DNA from: Bacteroidales bacterium
Lineage (GTDB): Bacteria; Bacteroidota; Bacteroidia; Bacteroidales; F082
DNA: 64,000 bases
NCBI GenBank assembly: GCA_017632935.1
Contig: JAGBQJ010000049.1
Span: 234,986 to 298,985, forward strand
Direction of reading: 5' to 3'
This document shows positions 34,625 to 42,848 of this stretch, piece after piece. The notes under the pieces are model-generated. The model was not told the DNA's origin. It did not search any database and worked only from the letters and a program-made list of their open reading frames with translations. Made by a program: the position numbers and the translations under genes. How positions within the stretch are numbered: position 1 is the stretch's first letter; each line of letters begins with the position of its first letter.

Positions 34625-35659
34625 ATGGACATAAACGAAAACGTCGTCGTGCCTTCTCGTAAGCCGCGCTTGTTCCGCTGGGCGCTTTGGTGGGGATTGG
34701 GTGTCATAGTGACTAGTCTTGTCGCCTTGATTGTTTACGCATCCATCAATCCCGATGCAGTAAACGAAATGAATGCCCCTCTCATGAAGGCTATTTACTC
34801 GATGGTCTGCCGGTTTGGCGTTTGGCCTGTCATCATTTATATGGGTTTGGTAGGGCCGATTATTGAGGAGCTCAGCTTCCGCCTTTGGGGTAACGGCAAA
34901 AACTGGACGGGTATTGTCTCCGTCATCCTCATGGCGTTATGGTGCTTTAATGTCGGCTGGTGGTTTTCGCTGCTCGCTTTAAGTGCTGGCGTTGCGATAC
35001 TTATGATATTCAAAGAAGACAGGACCAAACGGCTCTTTGTGCTTATGCTGTTTTCGTCAGTTCTCTTTGCCGTGGCACACATGGGCAACTACGACGGAAA
35101 TTGGTTTGTAGTGCTGTTAGGAGTGCTCCATAAACTTGGATTCGGTCTTTTGGCTTCTTATCTCGTCGTCAATCACAATATTTTGTGGTCTATGGGCTTG
35201 CATATCATCAATAATAGTATCGTGGTTCTTCCCCTTGTGCTGACGATGAGCCAAACGAACATCGTCGAGACCATAGAAAACGATAATTTCAGCCTCGAAA
35301 TTCGCCCTGTGCTGGTCCACAACGACAGTATCAGCGAGGATAAAAACTTTTTCGCCGATACCGACACCAATTACTATTTCGGCAACACCTCGAATTTTGC
35401 CGGGCAGGCATGGATTTATGAAGCTTGGCAGAATGGCATCGACCCCAACGGCGACTCCGTCAACATTGTGACCGACGACGCCTATCCGAATTGCAGCTTC
35501 AAGCTGGTATACAAGACACGGCTGTACGACCACCACGGCCTTATCGTTGCCATGGAGCATGCAGGATTCATCAAGATAGACACCACATACAACGAAATCG
35601 ACAAGAAGACGGTACTGGACATCAAGTCCACCTACGATCCGTTGTCGAAAAACAGATAA
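34625..35659 (+). CDS. CPBP family intramembrane glutamic endopeptidase-like protein
   Basis: 344 residues with about seven membrane helices in the first 215. The CPBP (Abi/Rce1) signature is visible: GPIIEELSFRLWG (EExxxR), AVAHMGNYDG with the second-motif His, and GLHIINNSIV with the third-motif His and Asn. Members cleave or modify membrane-bound peptides or prenylated proteins. The C-terminal ~125 residues are a soluble domain (NDNFSLEIRPVLVHNDS onward) that is unusual for the family and lies on the extracytoplasmic or cytoplasmic side depending on helix count. Substrate unknown. Monocistronic. Confidence 0.82.
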   Translation: MDINENVVVPSRKPRLFRWALWWGLGVIVTSLVALIVYASINPDAVNEMNAPLMKAIYSMVCRFGVWPVIIYMGLVGPIIEELSFRLWGNGKNWTGIVSVILMALWCFNVGWWFSLLALSAGVAILMIFKEDRTKRLFVLMLFSSVLFAVAHMGNYDGNWFVVLLGVLHKLGFGLLASYLVVNHNILWSMGLHIINNSIVVLPLVLTMSQTNIVETIENDNFSLEIRPVLVHNDSISEDKNFFADTDTNYYFGNTSNFAGQAWIYEAWQNGIDPNGDSVNIVTDDAYPNCSFKLVYKTRLYDHHGLIVAMEHAGFIKIDTTYNEIDKKTVLDIKSTYDPLSKNR

Positions 35660-35680
35660 ACGCAATCCTAGGCCAGAAAA

Positions 35681-35715
35681 GAAAAAAGTCGCAACCTTAA
35701 GTTACGACTTTTTTC
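35681..35715. terminator. Bidirectional terminator between the CPBP gene and tRNA-Lys
   Basis: GAAAAAAGTCG...TTAAG...CGACTTTTTTC: symmetrical hairpin with A and U runs. Confidence 0.8.
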
Positions 35716-35717
35716 TG

Positions 35718-35790
35718 TGACCCGGCTGGGGCTCGAACCCAGGACCCCAACATTAAAAGTGTTGTGCTCTACCTGCTGAGCTACCGAGTC
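35718..35790 (-). tRNA. tRNA-Lys (anticodon UUU)
   Basis: 73 nt on the minus strand. Acceptor stem GACTCGG/CCGGGTC, D arm GCTCAGCAGGTAGAGC, anticodon arm CAACA-CTTTTAA-TGTTG (anticodon TTT), T arm CTGGGTTCGAGCCCCAG. The 3' CCA is not encoded (ACAG follows). Confidence 0.97.
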
Positions 35791-35809
35791 ATCGCGTTTT
35801 TCGCGGCTG

Positions 35810-35817
35810 CAAAAGTA
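35810..35817 (-). promoter_or_regulatory. -7 box for tRNA-Lys
   Basis: TACTTTTG on the minus strand, 19 bases before the tRNA 5' end. Confidence 0.65.
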
Positions 35818-35859
35818 CTACTTTTTTCGTTATCTTAGTCTATTAACTGCAACTTTTTT

Positions 35860-36477
35860 TCATTCGTCTAACCAACCTTTGCCTTGTCTAATGATAACTA
35901 TCTCATTGTCAGTGCAATCTACAACGGTGCTCTCTTCGTTCTCGCCCGCGCCACCATCGATGACGATGTCCACCAAGTCCTTGTAGCGCTCATAAATCTC
36001 CTCAGGGTCGGTGAGGTAGGGGTTGATCTCATCCTCTTCATCAGCCAAGGAGGTGGTCATGATAGGAGAACCGAACTCCCTCACGATGTTCGTGATGATG
36101 GGCTGGTCGGGGATGCGGATACCGATGGTCTTCTTCTTGCTCTGGAAGATGCGCGGGATGTTGTTGTTGGCTTCCAGAATGAAGGTGAAGGCCCCAGGCA
36201 GGTTGCGCTTCATCATCTTGAAGACGTCGTTGTTGATGGGCTTGGTGAACTCGCTCAACATGCTGAGGTCGTGGAAGATAAACGAGAAGTTGGCCTTCTC
36301 CTTTTTGATGCCCTTGATCTGGCAGATGCGCTCGAAGGTGCGCGGGTTGTTGATGCAGCCTCCCAAGCCGTACAAGGTGTCGGTCGGGAAGATGATGGTG
36401 CCCCCGTCAGCCAGACATTCCAGAATCATCTTGACGTAGCGTGGGTTGGGATTCGTCGGGTAGAGTTTGAGTATCAT
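35860..36477 (-). CDS. Sua5/YciO/YrdC family protein (threonylcarbamoyl-AMP synthase-like)
   Basis: 205 residues, a single YrdC domain. Family members make L-threonylcarbamoyl-AMP from Thr, bicarbonate and ATP for the t6A37 modification of ANN-decoding tRNAs. Motifs: FPTDTLYGLGG, KGIKKEKANFSF, LPGAFTFILEA, KKTIGIRIPDQ and SPIMTTSL. Length and the ANFSFIF segment are closer to YciO than to E. coli TsaC, so its role in t6A synthesis is likely but not certain; another YrdC protein could exist elsewhere. It follows tRNA-Lys(UUU), itself a t6A-modified tRNA, in the same direction but with its own promoter. Confidence 0.88.
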   Translation of the reverse strand: MILKLYPTNPNPRYVKMILECLADGGTIIFPTDTLYGLGGCINNPRTFERICQIKGIKKEKANFSFIFHDLSMLSEFTKPINNDVFKMMKRNLPGAFTFILEANNNIPRIFQSKKKTIGIRIPDQPIITNIVREFGSPIMTTSLADEEDEINPYLTDPEEIYERYKDLVDIVIDGGAGENEESTVVDCTDNEIVIIRQGKGWLDE

Positions 36478-36497
36478 GGACTTGCAAAAAATTTCGG

Positions 36498-36505
36498 CAA
36501 AAATA
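36498..36505 (-). promoter_or_regulatory. -7 box for the YrdC-domain gene
   Basis: TATTTTTG on the minus strand, 20 bases before the start at 36477. Confidence 0.6.
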
Positions 36506-36537
36506 GTAAAATGTTGCCGAACAAAGATGAAAAACTG

Positions 36538-36545
36538 TATTTTTG
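36538..36545 (+). promoter_or_regulatory. -7 box for the PurF-like gene
   Basis: TATTTTTG, about 88 bases before the ATG at 36633; the transcript should begin near 36550. Confidence 0.6.
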
Positions 36546-36550
36546 CAGTC

Positions 36551-36588
36551 CATCTACGGGATACTTTCCGCAGATGTTTTTTGTTTTT
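36551..36588 (+). promoter_or_regulatory. Terminator-like hairpin in the PurF-like leader (possible attenuator)
   Basis: CATCTACGG, 8-nt loop, CCGCAGATG (one mismatch), then TTTTTTGTTTTT. It lies between promoter and gene, right at the predicted transcript 5' end. It could attenuate transcription or stabilise the 5' end. No anti-terminator partner is obvious. Confidence 0.45.
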
Positions 36589-36632
36589 ATGACCTAAATT
36601 AACTCTGTAAATAACCTAAAACTGTTACTACT

Positions 36633-38048
36633 ATGGGAGGCTTCTTCGGCACGGTCTTAAAGAATCCATGCGCACAGGATTTGTTCTATGGCATTGACTA
36701 TCACTCACATCTCGGCACCAAGCGCGCGGGTATGGTGACCCACGACGGCGTCGTATTCCACCGCTCGATCCACGACATCGAGAACACTTATTTCCGCTCC
36801 AAGTTCACCGACGAGATGAACATGAACAAGTTCGTCGGCAACAACGGCATTGGCGTCATCAGCGACACTGATGCGCAGCCCATCATCGTCAACTCGCACC
36901 TTGGCAAGTTCGCCATCGTCACGGTGGCCAAGATCAACAATATGGACGAGTTAGTCGACCATTGTCTTGCCAACAAGCAGCACTTCGCCGAGCTGAGCAT
37001 GGGCTTCACCAATCCCACGGAATTGGTCGCTCTCCTCATCACGCAAGGGGAGGACTTCGTGGATGGCATCCGCAACGTATATAATAAGGTGAAGGGCTCG
37101 TGCTCCATGCTTATCCTCACCGAGGACGGCATCATCGCTGCCCGCGACTACTACGGCCGCACACCCGTTGTCATCGGCAAGGGAGAGAACGGCTACGTGC
37201 TGGCCTCCGAAAGCCATAGCTACATCAACCTCGACTATGCTACCTGCTACGATGTGGGCCCAGGCGAGATTGTCAAAGTGACGCTAGACGGCGTTCACCA
37301 GATGCTGGCTCCTAATCCGAAGAAACAGATCTGCTCCTTCCTATGGATTTACTACGGCTATCCGGTTTCGGACTACGAAGGCGTCAATGTGGAGGAGGCC
37401 CGCTACAACGAAGGCCGCGAGATGGGCAAGCGCGACTACATCGACCTCGATTATGTCTCCGCCATCCCCGACTCAGGCATCGGCATGGCTTTGGGCTATT
37501 CCAATGTGCGTAAGATCCCGTATATGCGCGGTGTGGTGAAGTACACGCCCACCTGGTCGCGGAGCTTCATGCCTGTGAATCAGAGCCAACGCGAGCATGT
37601 GGCCAAGATGAAGCTCATCCCCAACCGTCAGATGCTGGAAGGCAAGAAGGTGGCTTTCTGTGACGACAGCATCGTGCGTGGCACCCAATTGCGCGACAAT
37701 GTGAAGATGCTCTATGACTACGGCGCGAATGAAGTGCATGTGCGCATCAGTTGTCCGCCGCTGCTCTTCGGCTGTCCCTTCCTTAACTTCTCTGCCTCGA
37801 AGAACGTGATGGAGCTCATCACGCGTCGTTGCATCAAGAAGATGGAGGGCGACGACAACAAGAACATCGACAAATACTGTGACCCGACGAGTGAACAATA
37901 TGCTAACCTCATCGAGATGCTCCGCAAGCATGTCGGCGTGGACTCGTTGAAGTTCAATACATTGGGAAGCGTGGTGGCTGCCATCGGCCTGCCCAAGTGC
38001 GATCTCTGCACGCATTGCTTCGATGGCTCGAGCTACGGCCACGAATAA
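36633..38048 (+). CDS. Amidophosphoribosyltransferase-like protein lacking the N-terminal catalytic Cys
   Basis: 471 residues. It has the two-domain plan of PurF: N-terminal nucleophile amidotransferase-like domain (1-230; LGTKRAGMVTHDG, GIGVISDTDAQPI, GSCSMLILTEDG, ARDYYGRTPVVIG) and phosphoribosyltransferase domain (240-471) with the PRPP loop VAFCDDSIVRGTQL at 340-353. PurF proteins begin MC, with Cys2 (Cys1 after processing) hydrolysing glutamine. Here the start is MGGFFG, and no Cys stands at that place (first Cys is 13). A CDLCTHCFDG motif closes the protein, as in Bacteroidales paralogues of this type. It may use free ammonia or have another PRPP-dependent role. Monocistronic, with a leader hairpin. 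Confidence 0.88.
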   Translation: MGGFFGTVLKNPCAQDLFYGIDYHSHLGTKRAGMVTHDGVVFHRSIHDIENTYFRSKFTDEMNMNKFVGNNGIGVISDTDAQPIIVNSHLGKFAIVTVAKINNMDELVDHCLANKQHFAELSMGFTNPTELVALLITQGEDFVDGIRNVYNKVKGSCSMLILTEDGIIAARDYYGRTPVVIGKGENGYVLASESHSYINLDYATCYDVGPGEIVKVTLDGVHQMLAPNPKKQICSFLWIYYGYPVSDYEGVNVEEARYNEGREMGKRDYIDLDYVSAIPDSGIGMALGYSNVRKIPYMRGVVKYTPTWSRSFMPVNQSQREHVAKMKLIPNRQMLEGKKVAFCDDSIVRGTQLRDNVKMLYDYGANEVHVRISCPPLLFGCPFLNFSASKNVMELITRRCIKKMEGDDNKNIDKYCDPTSEQYANLIEMLRKHVGVDSLKFNTLGSVVAAIGLPKCDLCTHCFDGSSYGHE

Positions 38049-38065
38049 AATTTTTCGGTTTTTGC

Positions 38066-38095
38066 TTGCCAATCCAAGAAAAGTCCGTACTTTTG
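38066..38095 (+). promoter_or_regulatory. Full promoter of SRP RNA (TTG-N19-TACTTTTG)
   Basis: TTG at 38066-38068, 19 bases, TACTTTTG at 38088-38095, with transcription predicted at about 38100, exactly where the RNA's terminal stem begins. Confidence 0.7.
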
Positions 38096-38099
38096 CATC

Positions 38100-38196
38100 G
38101 GGTAAGTCTTATACGACCAGCTCCCTCTGAAATCCCCCAGGACAGGAATGTAGCAAGGGTAGGAGGTTGTAGCGGTGCGATATGAGTAGCTTACCC
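38100..38196 (+). ncRNA. ffs: Small signal recognition particle RNA (4.5S)
   Basis: 97 nt. The ends pair (GGGTAAG/CTTACCC), and the apical part CCCCCAGGACAGGAATG followed by TAGCAAGGGTAGGAGG has the conserved helix 8 layout: CAGG..., asymmetric loop, GGAA-type tetraloop region and AGCA, where Ffh binds. A T-rich tract (TTCTTTATTT) follows as terminator. It works with Ffh and FtsY in cotranslational membrane targeting. Confidence 0.88.
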
Positions 38197-38214
38197 TTCT
38201 TTATTTAATCACTC

Positions 38215-39570
38215 ATGAAAAAAGTTCACTTCATCGCCATAGGCGGCAGTGCCATGCACAACCTCGCCATTGCCCTGCACCGCAAGGGTTATCAAGTCAC
38301 GGGATCGGACGACGAGATTTTCGAGCCATCCAAGTCGCGCCTTCTGAAGGAAGGTATTCTGCCGCCGCAATGGGGCTGGTATCCCGAGAAACTTGATAAG
38401 TCGTACGATGCTGTTATCCTTGGCATGCATGCCAGCGCCGATAATCCCGAGTTGCTGCGCGCCCAAGAGCTGGGCCTCAAAGTGTACTCCTATCCGGAAT
38501 ACCTTTACGAGCAAAGCAAGGACAAGACGCGTATCGTCATCGGCGGCAGCCACGGCAAGACGACCATTACCTCCATGATCCTGCATGTCCTCAAGCATAT
38601 CGGCATTGAGACTGATTTCATGGTCGGGGCACAACTGGAGGGCTTCGACGTGATGGTGCGCCTCAGCGAGACGGCGAAATATATGGTGATGGAAGGCGAC
38701 GAATACCTCACTTCACCCATCGACCGCGTGCCCAAGTTCCACCATTATCATCCGCATATTGCTGTCATCAGCGGTATCGGCTGGGACCATGTCAACGTGT
38801 TCCCGACTTTTGATAACTACCTGGAACAGTTCCGCATCTTCGTTCGCACCATTGAGGCGGGCGGCTGCCTCATCTATGACCAGACCGACATTGAGGCTGA
38901 GAAGATTGCTCAAGGTGCACAATGCCAGACCTTTGGCTATGGCGTGCATCCCTTCGAAAGTGACGGACTCAAGACCACCTTGCTCTTGCCCGACGGCGGC
39001 AGGAGGGAAGTAGGCGTGTTTGGTAGCCACAACATGAAGAATATCAACGCGGCACGGCTGGTTTGTAAGCAACTTGGTGTGACGGATGCGCAGTTTTATG
39101 AGGCCATTGCCACCTTCAAAGGTGCCGCAAGGCGTTTGGAACTCTTGTTCGACAATGGCGACAACTTCGTTTTCCGTGACTTCGCCCATGCACCTTCCAA
39201 GGTCAATGCCAGTGTGAAGGCTTTGCGCGAGCAGTTTCCCGAGAAGCATCTGATAGCTGTCTTTGAGTTGCATACTTACAGCAGCCTCAGCGAGGTCTTC
39301 ATCGACCATTACCGTGATGCCTTGAACTTAGCAGACACGGCCATCGTATTTTATGACCCACATGCCGTGGCTCTCAAAAGGCTTGAACTTATGCCTGATG
39401 AGCGCATCGTTGAAGGCTTTGGCCGCAAGGATTTGAAGGTGGTGCACAACAAGGCGGAACTGACGGCGCTATTAGAAAAAGGCCAACGACATAATATCGT
39501 TGGCGCTTTCATGAGCAGTGGTGACTTTAACGGCCTCACGACCGACGACTTGAAGGCACTGTATGCTTAA
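38215..39570 (+). CDS. mpl: UDP-N-acetylmuramate:murein tripeptide ligase (Mpl-like Mur ligase)
   Basis: 451 residues. Mur ligase fold: nucleotide-binding N-domain (IAIGGSAMHNLA), central ATPase domain with GGSHGKTTITSM (P-loop) and MEGDEY, and C-terminal domain with FRDFAHAPSKV. Mpl joins UDP-MurNAc to the recycled tripeptide L-Ala-gamma-D-Glu-meso-DAP (EC 6.3.2.45), saving cell-wall peptide. MurC (UDP-MurNAc:L-alanine ligase) is the closest alternative; the AIGG start, GDEYLTSPIDR, and SGIGWDHVNVFPT favour Mpl. It starts 18 bases after the SRP RNA end and converges with the LolA-like gene, overlapping it by 4 bases. Confidence 0.88.
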   Translation: MKKVHFIAIGGSAMHNLAIALHRKGYQVTGSDDEIFEPSKSRLLKEGILPPQWGWYPEKLDKSYDAVILGMHASADNPELLRAQELGLKVYSYPEYLYEQSKDKTRIVIGGSHGKTTITSMILHVLKHIGIETDFMVGAQLEGFDVMVRLSETAKYMVMEGDEYLTSPIDRVPKFHHYHPHIAVISGIGWDHVNVFPTFDNYLEQFRIFVRTIEAGGCLIYDQTDIEAEKIAQGAQCQTFGYGVHPFESDGLKTTLLLPDGGRREVGVFGSHNMKNINAARLVCKQLGVTDAQFYEAIATFKGAARRLELLFDNGDNFVFRDFAHAPSKVNASVKALREQFPEKHLIAVFELHTYSSLSEVFIDHYRDALNLADTAIVFYDPHAVALKRLELMPDERIVEGFGRKDLKVVHNKAELTALLEKGQRHNIVGAFMSSGDFNGLTTDDLKALYA

Positions 39571-40172
39571 AACTGAAACGTTTTCTTGTCAATAGCGACG
39601 TTATACTTCACGTTAGAGATCACGTAAGAATCTTTGTTGCCGCTGTAGTCGTACAGCACAATCTCCTTAAGTAGCAGACTGTCAGTGTGGTACTTAAAGA
39701 CTACCTGTTTATAACCAATGCCAATCAGCTTCTTTTTGTTGATTGTTCCAGTGACGATATGGTAGCCGCCTTCGGTCTTCGTCGAAAGGGTGTAACCGTT
39801 TTCCTTGGCCAGATCCTGTATGCGGCCTTGGAAGCCATAGAGGAAGATGTGGCTCAATCCCTGCATCGTGCCACCGTCCTTCAACTTGAAGGTGCCGTGA
39901 AACATGCCGATGTCCATTTTAATCTTCTTCTCATTGACAATCATGTAGTTGCCAGTGGTGAAAGTGGCGTTGAATTCGTGTGGTGATACAAAATAAAGCT
40001 TGCCGTTTTGCGAAGTGGTCTTCTTCGGCTTCACCATGGTGTTGGCCAAGTCGGACTCGAACGACTTGATTTTTCCGTTGACGGCTTGGATTTGATTCAA
40101 CAGGGCGACATCCTGAGCCTGAAGCTGGAGGGCAAAGAGTGCGGCGGTGAAAAGAATGATAAACTTCTTCAT
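39567..40172 (-). CDS. LolA-like outer-membrane lipoprotein carrier
   Basis: 201 residues. Signal peptide (MKKFIILFTAALFALQLQA) and a single LolA/LolB-like half-barrel: repeated long beta strands (KLYFVSPHEFNATFTTGNYM, YHIVTGTINKKK, VVFKYHTDSLLLKEIVLYDY) with the central helix region near 25-45. LolA carries lipoproteins across the periplasm; this is one of the divergent Bacteroidota homologues. It lies downstream of rho on the same strand, separated by rho's terminator, and has no clear -7 box. It overlaps the 3' end of mpl by 4 bases. Confidence 0.85.
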   Translation of the reverse strand: MKKFIILFTAALFALQLQAQDVALLNQIQAVNGKIKSFESDLANTMVKPKKTTSQNGKLYFVSPHEFNATFTTGNYMIVNEKKIKMDIGMFHGTFKLKDGGTMQGLSHIFLYGFQGRIQDLAKENGYTLSTKTEGGYHIVTGTINKKKLIGIGYKQVVFKYHTDSLLLKEIVLYDYSGNKDSYVISNVKYNVAIDKKTFQF

Positions 40173-40187
40173 AGGTTTATAAATAAA

Positions 40188-40228
40188 CTGAAAAATCGGT
40201 GCAGCAAAAACTGCACCAATTTTTCGGT
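40188..40228 (-). terminator. Terminator of rho
   Basis: GAAAAATTGGTGCAG, TTTTTG, CTGCACCGATTTTTC on the minus strand: stable hairpin with U-run, starting 8 bases after the rho stop. Confidence 0.75.
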
Positions 40229-40235
40229 TTTTGAG

Positions 40236-42095
40236 TTACTTATCCAAACTCATCAAAAACTCCTCATTGTTGACGGTCTTGGCCACACGGTCCTTGAGGA
40301 ACTCCATGGCTTCGAGCGGCGTCATGTCTGCGAAGTGGTTGCGCAAGGCCCAGACGCGGGCAAGGGTGCGCTCGTCGACCAAGAGGTCGTCGCGGCGCGT
40401 GCCCGAGGCCACAATGTCGATGGACGGGAAGATGCGCTTGTTCGACAGACGACGGTCGAGTTGCAGCTCCATGTTGCCGGTGCCCTTGAACTCCTCGAAG
40501 ATGACTTCGTCCATCTTGGAGCCCGTGTCGATGAGGGCGGTGGCCAGGATGGTCAGCGAGCCGCCGTTCTCGATCTTACGTGCGGCACCGAAGAAGCGTT
40601 TTGGCTTCTGCAGGGCGTTGGCTTCCACACCACCGGTGAGCACCTTGCCCGAGGCGGGCGACACGGTGTTGTAGGCGCGAGCCAGACGCGTGATGGAGTC
40701 GAGCAGGATGACCACATCGTGACCGCATTCAGTGAGGCGCTTGGCCTTCTCGAGGACGATGTTGGCAATTTGAACATGTTTCGAGGCAGGCTCGTCAAAG
40801 GTGGAGGCGATGACCTCCGCATTCACGCTGCGCTGCATGTCGGTGACTTCCTCAGGACGCTCGTCGATGAGCAGGATGATGAGGTACACCTCGGGGTGGT
40901 TGGCGGCGATGGCGTTGGCCACTTCTTTCAGCAGGACGGTCTTACCGGTTTTGGGTTGGGCCACGATCAAGCCGCGTTGGCCCTTGCCGATGGGGGCGAA
41001 GAGGTCCATGATACGGGTCGAGATGGTACAGCCTTGGTGTCCCGTGATCTTGAATTTCTCGTTCGGGAACAAGGGAGTGAGGTAGTCGAAGGGGATGCGG
41101 TCGCGCACCTCTTCAGGCCTGCGGCCGTTGATGAGGTCGGTCTTGATGAGCGGGAAGTACTTCTCGCCGGCCTTGGGCGGACGGATGACACCTTGGATGG
41201 TGTCGCCGGTCTTTAAGCCCATCAGTTTGATCTGCGACTGCGACACGTAAATGTCGTCGGGCGAAGGCAGATAGTTATAGTCCGATGAACGCAGGTAGCC
41301 GAAGCCCTCAGGCATGATTTCGAGCACGCCCTCGGCGCGCACGGTGCTGTCGAACTGATTCAGCAGCTCTTCACGACGGTTACGTTGATCGAAGCGTTCT
41401 CTCTCTTGACGTTCTTGCCGCTGCTGCTTGGGCTGAACGGGTGTTTCTTCCTGCTGCGGGTTTTCGGCGGCCATAGGTTTCTCTTCCTTCATGGCAGGAG
41501 CCTCATGCTGCATCTCTGGTGCAGGAGCACTTTCTGCAATGTTTTCGTGGGCGCGTTTGCGCTTCTGCTTGTTCTCCTTCTTTTCGTGAGCGGGCTTGGG
41601 CTCGGCCGCTGAGCTTGTCGAAGCGCCGTTGGAAGCGAGTTGGGGTGCTGCTACGGGTGCTTCAGCTACAGGTTCCGCGGGTTTTTCCGGCTCGGGCGTA
41701 ATCGTGAGCTGGATGCCGTTGTTTCTCTGCCACTCGTTGACTGCAGCCTCGGCTTCTTTACTGATGCGCGGACGACGGCCGCGTTTAGCTTGCGGAGTTT
41801 CTGCTTCGACGGTTTCTTTCACGGGCTCTATGGACTCTTTCACAGGCTCGACGAGCTTTTCGGCAGCGGGTGCTTCCTTGGGCTCAGTTGTTTCGGTTTT
41901 ATCGGCTTTGGCGGCTTTTTGTTTCTGTTTTTTTTGTTTTGTGGTTTTCTTGATGTCGGGGTGGTCTACCTGATGGTCGATGATGTCGTAGATGAGCTGG
42001 GTGCGGTCACGGTTTTCATCATCAATACCCATTTCGATAGCAATGATTTTGAGGTCGTCCAACGACTTCTCATTGAGTTCAAAAATGTTGTACAT
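40236..42095 (-). CDS. rho: Transcription termination factor Rho with long disordered N-terminal extension
   Basis: 619 residues, about 200 more than E. coli Rho. The N-terminal helical domain (1-40) is split from the RNA-binding OSB domain (starting near 255, [15 protein letters not shown]) by a disordered Lys/Glu/Pro/Gln/Ala-rich stretch (about 48-245). The ATPase core has Walker [12 protein letters not shown], Walker [16 protein letters not shown], and the Q/R-loop regions ([22 protein letters not shown]). Position 2 of the usual PKAGKT is Thr. A similar insertion in Bacteroides thetaiotaomicron Rho drives condensate formation and affects gut fitness (established for that species). Its own promoter gives a ~100-nt leader. 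Confidence 0.96.
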   Translation of the reverse strand: MYNIFELNEKSLDDLKIIAIEMGIDDENRDRTQLIYDIIDHQVDHPDIKKTTKQKKQKQKAAKADKTETTEPKEAPAAEKLVEPVKESIEPVKETVEAETPQAKRGRRPRISKEAEAAVNEWQRNNGIQLTITPEPEKPAEPVAEAPVAAPQLASNGASTSSAAEPKPAHEKKENKQKRKRAHENIAESAPAPEMQHEAPAMKEEKPMAAENPQQEETPVQPKQQRQERQERERFDQRNRREELLNQFDSTVRAEGVLEIMPEGFGYLRSSDYNYLPSPDDIYVSQSQIKLMGLKTGDTIQGVIRPPKAGEKYFPLIKTDLINGRRPEEVRDRIPFDYLTPLFPNEKFKITGHQGCTISTRIMDLFAPIGKGQRGLIVAQPKTGKTVLLKEVANAIAANHPEVYLIILLIDERPEEVTDMQRSVNAEVIASTFDEPASKHVQIANIVLEKAKRLTECGHDVVILLDSITRLARAYNTVSPASGKVLTGGVEANALQKPKRFFGAARKIENGGSLTILATALIDTGSKMDEVIFEEFKGTGNMELQLDRRLSNKRIFPSIDIVASGTRRDDLLVDERTLARVWALRNHFADMTPLEAMEFLKDRVAKTVNNEEFLMSLDK

Positions 42096-42199
42096 AAAGA
42101 ATTAGTTGAAATAATTCCGTAAAAGGAATATTAGGTGATACAATAAATTCTGGGAACACTTTGGCGTAATCAATCCATTGATTGACTCGAAAAGTGGGG

Positions 42200-42207
42200 C
42201 AAAGGTA
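42200..42207 (-). promoter_or_regulatory. -7 box for rho
   Basis: TACCTTTG on the minus strand, about 105 bases before the rho start. Confidence 0.6.
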
Positions 42208-42248
42208 GTGCTTTTTTTTGGAATGGCAAGTTTTTTCGAAAAAAATCG

Positions 42249-42256
42249 TATTTTTG
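42249..42256 (+). promoter_or_regulatory. -7 box for the DUF4293 gene
   Basis: TATTTTTG, 24 bases before the ATG at 42280. Confidence 0.65.
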
Positions 42257-42279
42257 CACCGCTTTTAAAACGAATTATC

Positions 42280-42792
42280 ATGTCACAAAGATTGCAATCC
42301 ATTTGCTTTTTCCTTTCAGCATTAGTGCTTGCCGTGCTGTTTTTCCTGCCTTTTGCCAGTTTTTACGGTGATTTCCATACCTTTGATTTGTTTGGTCATG
42401 GCATCACCTCTCCCGACAATTGGGAGAATGGCGCGTCACCATTCAGCATGACGTTTTCGCTGCCTATTCTGGTTTTGACCATCACCGCGATGATTTTGAG
42501 CGGTTATTTGGCCATGGGTCTGTTCCGCGCCGTGAAGCTGGCTCAGTTTCAGAAACTGTTGAAAATTGCCCGCATCGATATTATCATTATTGTGGTTTGC
42601 ATCGCTGCCTATCTCGGCTATTCCTATTATATTATACCTAAGATGGCTCAGTCGGTTGACCCGACTATCTTGGCACCTTCGTTTAGGGTGGGAGTGGCAT
42701 TCCCTTTGGCATCGTTGTTGCTGAGCATTGCTGCGGCGTCAGGTCTGAAGAAGGACATCAAGAAGGTGCGTTCCACCGACCGTATACGTTGA
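42280..42792 (+). CDS. DUF4293 integral membrane protein
   Basis: 170 residues starting at MSQRLQSICFF; the frame is open upstream, but that part covers the promoter. Four membrane helices (about 8-28, 62-84, 100-122, 140-160) with short loops and a basic C-terminal tail (KKDIKKVRSTDRIR). The N-terminus M(x)QR(x)QS and the DxFGHGI-type loop fit DUF4293, a small inner-membrane family of Bacteroidota of unknown function that is typically found next to rho, as here (divergent). Confidence 0.85.
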   Translation: MSQRLQSICFFLSALVLAVLFFLPFASFYGDFHTFDLFGHGITSPDNWENGASPFSMTFSLPILVLTITAMILSGYLAMGLFRAVKLAQFQKLLKIARIDIIIIVVCIAAYLGYSYYIIPKMAQSVDPTILAPSFRVGVAFPLASLLLSIAAASGLKKDIKKVRSTDRIR

Positions 42793-42810
42793 TAATAAAT
42801 CAAGAGAAAA

Positions 42811-42848
42811 AACGAAAGCCGGCTCTTTTGGGGCCGGCTTTGTCGTTT
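42811..42848. terminator. Bidirectional terminator between DUF4293 and yfcE-type gene
   Basis: AACGAAAGCCGGC, 9-nt loop, GCCGGCTTTGTCGTT, with A-run before and TTTT after. Confidence 0.8.

Noticed and set aside
36546-36632. Purine riboswitch before the PurF-like gene
   Set aside because: The leader is under 90 nt, with one hairpin and no three-way junction core.
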